Assembly: GCA_040779335.1 (NCBI GenBank)
Contig: JBFONV010000001.1
Location: forward strand, 372,001-436,000
Direction: 5' to 3'
From: JBFONV01 sp040779335
GTDB lineage: Bacteria > Pseudomonadota > Gammaproteobacteria > Enterobacterales > Alteromonadaceae
Length of the DNA: 64,000 bases
Under the pieces are notes generated by a model, which saw only the letters and a list, made by a program, of their open reading frames with translations, did not search any database and was not told the DNA's origin. The number at the start of each line of letters is the position of its first letter. Position 1 is the first letter of the stretch. This document shows, piece by piece, positions 59,982-64,000 of the stretch. A program made the translations under genes and the position numbers.

Positions 59982-61859
59982 TTAGGCAACCGTAGCCAGT
60001 TTTTTTACATAACTTGGCCGAAAAATTAATTCAACCTTCACGCCGCCACTATCACCATTGGATAAAGTAATATCGCCGGATAAATTGTTACTGCGCTCTT
60101 TCATGATCGCAAGCCCATAATGATTGAGTTTTTTGGTATCGTTGGGTAAACCGACACCATCATCTTCAATGGTCAAGTGAATATTTTTGTCTTCATCAGC
60201 AAACGCTCGTACTAAAACGTTTTCGGCTTTGGAATGATTAAGAGCATTTTGTGTTGCTTCACGAGCGATCTGCATCAAATGAATTTCTTCATTGGGTGTT
60301 AATGGCAGGTTTTCTATTTGATAGTCTAACTCAAAATTCATGGTGCCACTGGTACGCAAATTGAGTTGTTCAATGGTATCGCTAAAGGTGTGATATAACC
60401 CCTCAACATCAATTTTCAACCTGAACGTGGTTAATAATTCTCGCAACTGACGGTAAGCGGAATTTAAACCGGTTTTAAGTTCTAAAATAACGTCTTCAAT
60501 TTTCTCTTCGGTGGCTTCTTTTGCACGCAGTTTCTGTAAACGCGAGACTTGAATTTTTAAGTATGAAAGCGCTTGCGCTAAGGAATCATGAAGCTCCCGA
60601 GCTATAACGTTGCGTTCGTCTAGTAGAGTAATTCGACGACTTTGTTCATTTTGTTGTTTTATATGCAAGCCATTAGCAATTAATGTGGAAATGGAAGAAA
60701 ATAATTGATGTTGCCAGGCTTCAAGTGGTGTGCTGGCATCTAAATTACACACTAATACACCATAGCTAATATCGTCTTTTTTTATTGGATAGCGCATAAC
60801 CATCGGTTGAACTGTGCCGTCTCTACCATTATTGGATAGACAATCATGGCAATCTCCTATTTGGCAGCGTTCAGGTGATTCTTTTTCTAGGGTGATAATA
60901 TGCTCATAAGGCAAGCTGCTTGTTTCAGTTGTTAAACACAGATCAATATCTGACTTATTTGTGATTTCGGCCAAACGGATAGCAATGGGCCTTAAATCAA
61001 GTGTGCGATCGGCATGATTAATTAATTGTGATGTTTGGTACAGTAATTCCAGAGAATCGTTACTTTGTCGCAGGGCAGCAGTTTTATTTTTAACACGCTG
61101 TTCTAATTCACCATAAGAATAAGACAGCGCTTGAGTCATTTTATTCATGGTATCAGCCAGCAAGCCCAGTTCGTCATTTTGTTGGATCTTGGTGGTGGTG
61201 GTGTAGTCACCAGACATAATTTTCTTTGCCGAACGAGTTAGTTCTGATAGCGGTTTTTCAATTTTTCGGCTTATTTGAAACATAGTGAAAGCGACTAAAA
61301 TGGTAGTAATAAATAATGAAATCCCTAAGATCATGCGGATCAAAAGAATGCGATTTTCTGCCCGCTGTTGATATAGATTTACTAAGCCGTCTAAACGAAC
61401 AACAAAATTATCAATAATGTTATTTAGTGCTAAAGATTGTGTAGAGGTTAATAGCTCGGGATTTTTAATTAGCGCGTGAAATTTAGGTTCAATATCATTA
61501 AACCAATTGTTTTGTATTGCTATTAGCGTACTTTTTATTGGAATGTCACCTAAAAAGCTGTTGTTTGATTGCATAACAGGTGCAGTTATTTTTTGATTAA
61601 ATGTTTCGATAGAACTCTGAAGTTTAACCTGCATTTGCGCTTTAGCTTCACTGTCAATTTTTTTGAGCAATTCAAGCTCAGCTAACATTTTGTAACTTTG
61701 CTTACGCAATGAGCCCGCATCATTGATCACTAAAGCATCTTGATCAGCTAGTTCACTAATAAACACCGAACTAAACATACTGAATATCGAGACAAAACTG
61801 AGTAGAAACATCATGCTTCCAATGCGAAACACGATGGAATTAAATAATCGATCAAACAT
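59982..61859 (-). CDS. narX: nitrate/nitrite sensor histidine kinase NarX
   Basis: Membrane kinase of the NarX/NarQ family, 625 residues. First membrane segment about 12-34, then a periplasmic sensor with the P-box VINDAGSLRKQSYKM at 45-59 (the nitrate-binding motif), second membrane segment about 172-195, HAMP about 197-250, then the cysteine-containing central module (C308, C332, C337, C340, C371) and the HisKA_3 H-box RNVIARELHDSLAQALSYL with H424, followed by the ATPase domain (EDDGVGLPND). It diverges from narG. No narL lies downstream: the next gene is on the other strand. Confidence 0.95.
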   Translation of the reverse strand: MFDRLFNSIVFRIGSMMFLLSFVSIFSMFSSVFISELADQDALVINDAGSLRKQSYKMLAELELLKKIDSEAKAQMQVKLQSSIETFNQKITAPVMQSNNSFLGDIPIKSTLIAIQNNWFNDIEPKFHALIKNPELLTSTQSLALNNIIDNFVVRLDGLVNLYQQRAENRILLIRMILGISLFITTILVAFTMFQISRKIEKPLSELTRSAKKIMSGDYTTTTKIQQNDELGLLADTMNKMTQALSYSYGELEQRVKNKTAALRQSNDSLELLYQTSQLINHADRTLDLRPIAIRLAEITNKSDIDLCLTTETSSLPYEHIITLEKESPERCQIGDCHDCLSNNGRDGTVQPMVMRYPIKKDDISYGVLVCNLDASTPLEAWQHQLFSSISTLIANGLHIKQQNEQSRRITLLDERNVIARELHDSLAQALSYLKIQVSRLQKLRAKEATEEKIEDVILELKTGLNSAYRQLRELLTTFRLKIDVEGLYHTFSDTIEQLNLRTSGTMNFELDYQIENLPLTPNEEIHLMQIAREATQNALNHSKAENVLVRAFADEDKNIHLTIEDDGVGLPNDTKKLNHYGLAIMKERSNNLSGDITLSNGDSGGVKVELIFRPSYVKKLATVA

Positions 61860-61985
61860 TTACTTCGTCCTGGCTACTATTCATTAGTGATACCTACAAA
61901 AACCAAAAAATCAGCGTAATGATTACATTTTGCTGTTGCTTATGCTGCAAGCCTTATTATAACTAAAAGCTAGCTCAAAGCTTTA

Positions 61986-62001
61986 TACCACTAAAGTGGT
62001 A
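61986..62001. promoter_or_regulatory. NarL/NarP 7-2-7 binding site
   Basis: TACCACTAAAGTGGTA consists of two inverted heptamers, both matching the consensus TACYNMT, separated by two bases. This is the classical 7-2-7 site for NarL and NarP. It lies upstream of the FNR site in the narX-narG intergenic region and about 93 bases before the predicted narG transcription start. Confidence 0.85.
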
Positions 62002-62038
62002 GTAGAGATAACTCCCTATTTTAAACGGCTGGTGAAGT

Positions 62039-62052
62039 TTGATCTGTATCAA
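62039..62052. promoter_or_regulatory. FNR binding site
   Basis: TTGATCTGTATCAA is a perfect TTGATnnnnATCAA site. If it is centred at -41.5, transcription starts near 62087; a -10-like TACTAT at 62074-62079 fits that. This is a class II FNR promoter layout driving narG under oxygen limitation. Confidence 0.9.
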
Positions 62053-62110
62053 TGTTTTACAGCAATACTGATCTACTATCAGCCTAACTAATAATAGCTT
62101 GGAGAATAAC

Positions 62111-64000
62111 ATGAGTCGTTTTTTGGACAGGTTACGTTTCTTTAAACCTAAATCAGAAAGCTTCTCAGGGGACCACGGGGTCACTACTGAAGAAGATCGT
62201 AGTTGGGAAGAAGGTTATCGTCGCCGCTGGCAGCATGATAAAATTGTTCGCTCAACACATGGCGTTAACTGTACAGGATCATGTAGCTGGAAAATTTATG
62301 TTAAAGATGGGTTAGTTACTTGGGAAACTCAGCAAACTGATTACCCTCGTACTCGTCCAGATTTGCCTAATCACGAACCTCGTGGTTGCCCTCGAGGAGC
62401 ATCATACTCTTGGTATATATATAGTGCTAACCGTCTTAAGTACCCTAAAATACGTAAGAAGTTAGTACAGCTTTGGCGAGCAGCTAAAGCGCAACACCAA
62501 GACCCTGTTAATGCATGGGCATCAATTGTTGAAGATAGTACCAAAGCTAAGTCATATAAAGAACAACGTGGTTTAGGTGGTTTTGTTCGTGCTAACTGGA
62601 AAGAAGTTAACGAAATAATTGCCGCAGCAAACGTATATACGACTAAAAAATACGGTCCAGACCGTGTATCAGGATTTTCTCCTATTCCTGCTATGTCAAT
62701 GGTTTCATATGCTGCAGGTGCACGTTACTTATCACTTATTGGTGGTAACTGCTTAAGTTTCTATGACTGGTATTGTGATTTACCTCCTGCATCGCCACAG
62801 ATTTGGGGTGAACAAACCGATGTACCTGAGTCTGCTGATTGGTATAACTCAAATTACATTATGGCGTGGGGTTCTAACGTTCCGCAAACACGTACGCCAG
62901 ATGCGCATTTCTTAACAGAAGTTCGTTATAAAGGGACTAAAGTTGTTTCGATTACCTCAGACTATTCTGAATTATCAAAATTAACTGATCAATGGTTAGC
63001 ACCAAAGCAAGGTACTGATGCTGCGTTAGCGATGGCGTTTGGCCATGTTATTTTAAATGAGTATCATAAAACGGGTAAGAGTGAGTACTTTAATAATTAC
63101 GTACGCACCACCACAGATTTCCCTTACTTAGTAATGCTTGATAAGCAAGATGACCGTTTAATTCAAGGTCGTTTTTTACGTGCATCTGATTTAGCCGATA
63201 ATCTAGGTCAAGAAAATAACCCTGAGTGGAAAACTATTGGTATTAATGAAGCTGATGGTGAATTGGTTTCTCCAACAGGTTCTGTTGGTTATCGCTGGGG
63301 TGAAAAAGGTAAGTGGAACATCAGACAAACCGATGGTAAGTCAGGTGAAGAAGTTAAACTGCAAGTAAGTCTTAAAGAAAATAATGACGACATAGTTGAC
63401 GTTGCCTTCCCTTATTTTGCCACTGAAGCAAATGCTCATGAACATAATTACTTTGATCATACCGAGCATAGCGATGTTATCAATCGTAAAGTGCCAGTTA
63501 AGAAAATTACCTTAGCGGATGGTAGTGAAGTATTAGTAACAACAGTATTTGACTTAACCTTAGCCAACTACGGCGTTGATAATGGTTATGATTGTGAGAA
63601 CTGTGCTAAGTCTTATGACGATGACTTACCGTATACACCTACATGGCAAGAGAAAATCACGGGCTGTCGCCCACAAGATGTGATCAAAATTGCCACTGAA
63701 TTCGCTGATAATGCACATAAAACCAAAGGTCGTTCAATGATCATTGTTGGTGCTGCGTTGAACCATTGGTATCACATGGATATGAACTACCGTGGCTTGA
63801 TCAATATGTTGATGATGTGTGGCTGTGTTGGTCAATCAGGCGGTGGTTGGGCACATTACGTAGGACAAGAAAAACTTCGTCCACAAACGGGATGGCAACC
63901 ATTAGCGTTTGGTTTAGATTGGAGCAAACCACCGCGTCATATGAATGGTACCTCATTCTTTTACAACCATTCTAGCCAATGGCGTTATGAGAAGTTAGAC
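62111..64000 (+). CDS. narG: respiratory nitrate reductase alpha subunit NarG (3'-truncated by window edge)
   Basis: The first 630 codons of a protein of about 1250 residues; the gene runs off the right edge. NarG is the molybdenum-bis-MGD catalytic subunit that reduces nitrate on the cytoplasmic face, paired with NarH and NarI. FS0 ligands are H50, C54, C58 and C93 (HGVNCTGSC; GCPRGASYSWY). The Mo ligand is D223 in WYCDLPPASPQ. The N-terminal SRFLDRLRF is a vestigial Tat motif, as in E. coli NarG. TTGGAGA precedes the ATG. Upstream FNR and NarL-type sites fit anaerobic nitrate induction. Confidence 0.98.
   Translation, partial: MSRFLDRLRFFKPKSESFSGDHGVTTEEDRSWEEGYRRRWQHDKIVRSTHGVNCTGSCSWKIYVKDGLVTWETQQTDYPRTRPDLPNHEPRGCPRGASYSWYIYSANRLKYPKIRKKLVQLWRAAKAQHQDPVNAWASIVEDSTKAKSYKEQRGLGGFVRANWKEVNEIIAAANVYTTKKYGPDRVSGFSPIPAMSMVSYAAGARYLSLIGGNCLSFYDWYCDLPPASPQIWGEQTDVPESADWYNSNYIMAWGSNVPQTRTPDAHFLTEVRYKGTKVVSITSDYSELSKLTDQWLAPKQGTDAALAMAFGHVILNEYHKTGKSEYFNNYVRTTTDFPYLVMLDKQDDRLIQGRFLRASDLADNLGQENNPEWKTIGINEADGELVSPTGSVGYRWGEKGKWNIRQTDGKSGEEVKLQVSLKENNDDIVDVAFPYFATEANAHEHNYFDHTEHSDVINRKVPVKKITLADGSEVLVTTVFDLTLANYGVDNGYDCENCAKSYDDDLPYTPTWQEKITGCRPQDVIKIATEFADNAHKTKGRSMIIVGAALNHWYHMDMNYRGLINMLMMCGCVGQSGGGWAHYVGQEKLRPQTGWQPLAFGLDWSKPPRHMNGTSFFYNHSSQWRYEKLD

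Noticed and set aside
61975..62184. Minus-strand frame across the narX-narG gap
   Set aside because: It runs over the FNR and NarL-type sites and into the narG start, which the intergenic signals explain better.
62111..64000. Whether narG is broken because no complete frame is seen
   Set aside because: The frame from 62111 is open without a stop to the window end (630 codons) and matches NarG throughout, so it is simply cut by the edge.
1..64000. CRISPR arrays, tRNA or rRNA genes, complete insertion sequences, prophage genes
   Set aside because: Looked for on both strands by eye; no regular repeat-spacer pattern, cloverleaf, transposase or phage structural gene was seen.

Overview
The window looks like the chromosome of a marine gammaproteobacterium of the order Alteromonadales, most likely Colwelliaceae (Colwellia or Thalassotalea type). 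This is inferred from AT-rich DNA, the protein sequences, the mixture of E. coli-like housekeeping order with type IV pilus genes, and a NarGHI-type nitrate reductase. No tRNA, rRNA, CRISPR array, prophage or complete insertion sequence was seen.

Positions 1-31000 follow the gene order of the E. coli 2-minute region: (M23 peptidase)-secA-mutT-yacG-zapD-coaE-pilD-pilC-pilB-pilA-nadC-ampD-ampE-pdhR-aceE-aceF-lpdA-...-acnB-...-yacL. Blocks absent from that order are inserted: a membrane-anchored retropepsin gene before nadC; a ppiC / oxyR-like / ECF sigma - anti-sigma - coiled-coil protein / lipoprotein block between lpdA and acnB; and two paralogous periplasmic binding proteins between acnB and yacL. 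Regulation can be read in the DNA: two PdhR operators before pdhR, a possible sigma-54 promoter before pilA, and many intrinsic terminators.

Positions 31000-48500 are more accessory: an RND efflux pair, the TamA/TamB translocation module, an MscS channel, an HdfR-like LysR regulator, two small hypothetical genes, two HDOD signalling proteins of identical length and an ATP-grasp protein. Two gene remnants lie here: the DNA-binding end of a LuxR-type regulator (about 44876-45013) and a class GN sortase with its catalytic-cysteine end still readable (about 47284-47488).

Positions 48500-64000 hold a second efflux operon (one lipoprotein adaptor and two tandem RND permeases, with twin terminators), a secreted choice-of-anchor H-like protein with a GlyGly-CTERM-like tail, a MATE exporter coupled to an unknown gene, and the nitrate respiration locus. 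There narX diverges from narG, and a 7-2-7 NarL-type site plus a consensus FNR site lie between them. narG runs off the right edge.

The best candidates for little-described biology are the ECF sigma/anti-sigma/periplasmic coiled-coil trio, the paired CPxARC binding proteins, the RND permease with a hydrophobic insertion in its central loop, and the decayed sortase locus. None is proven to be a new system from the sequence alone.
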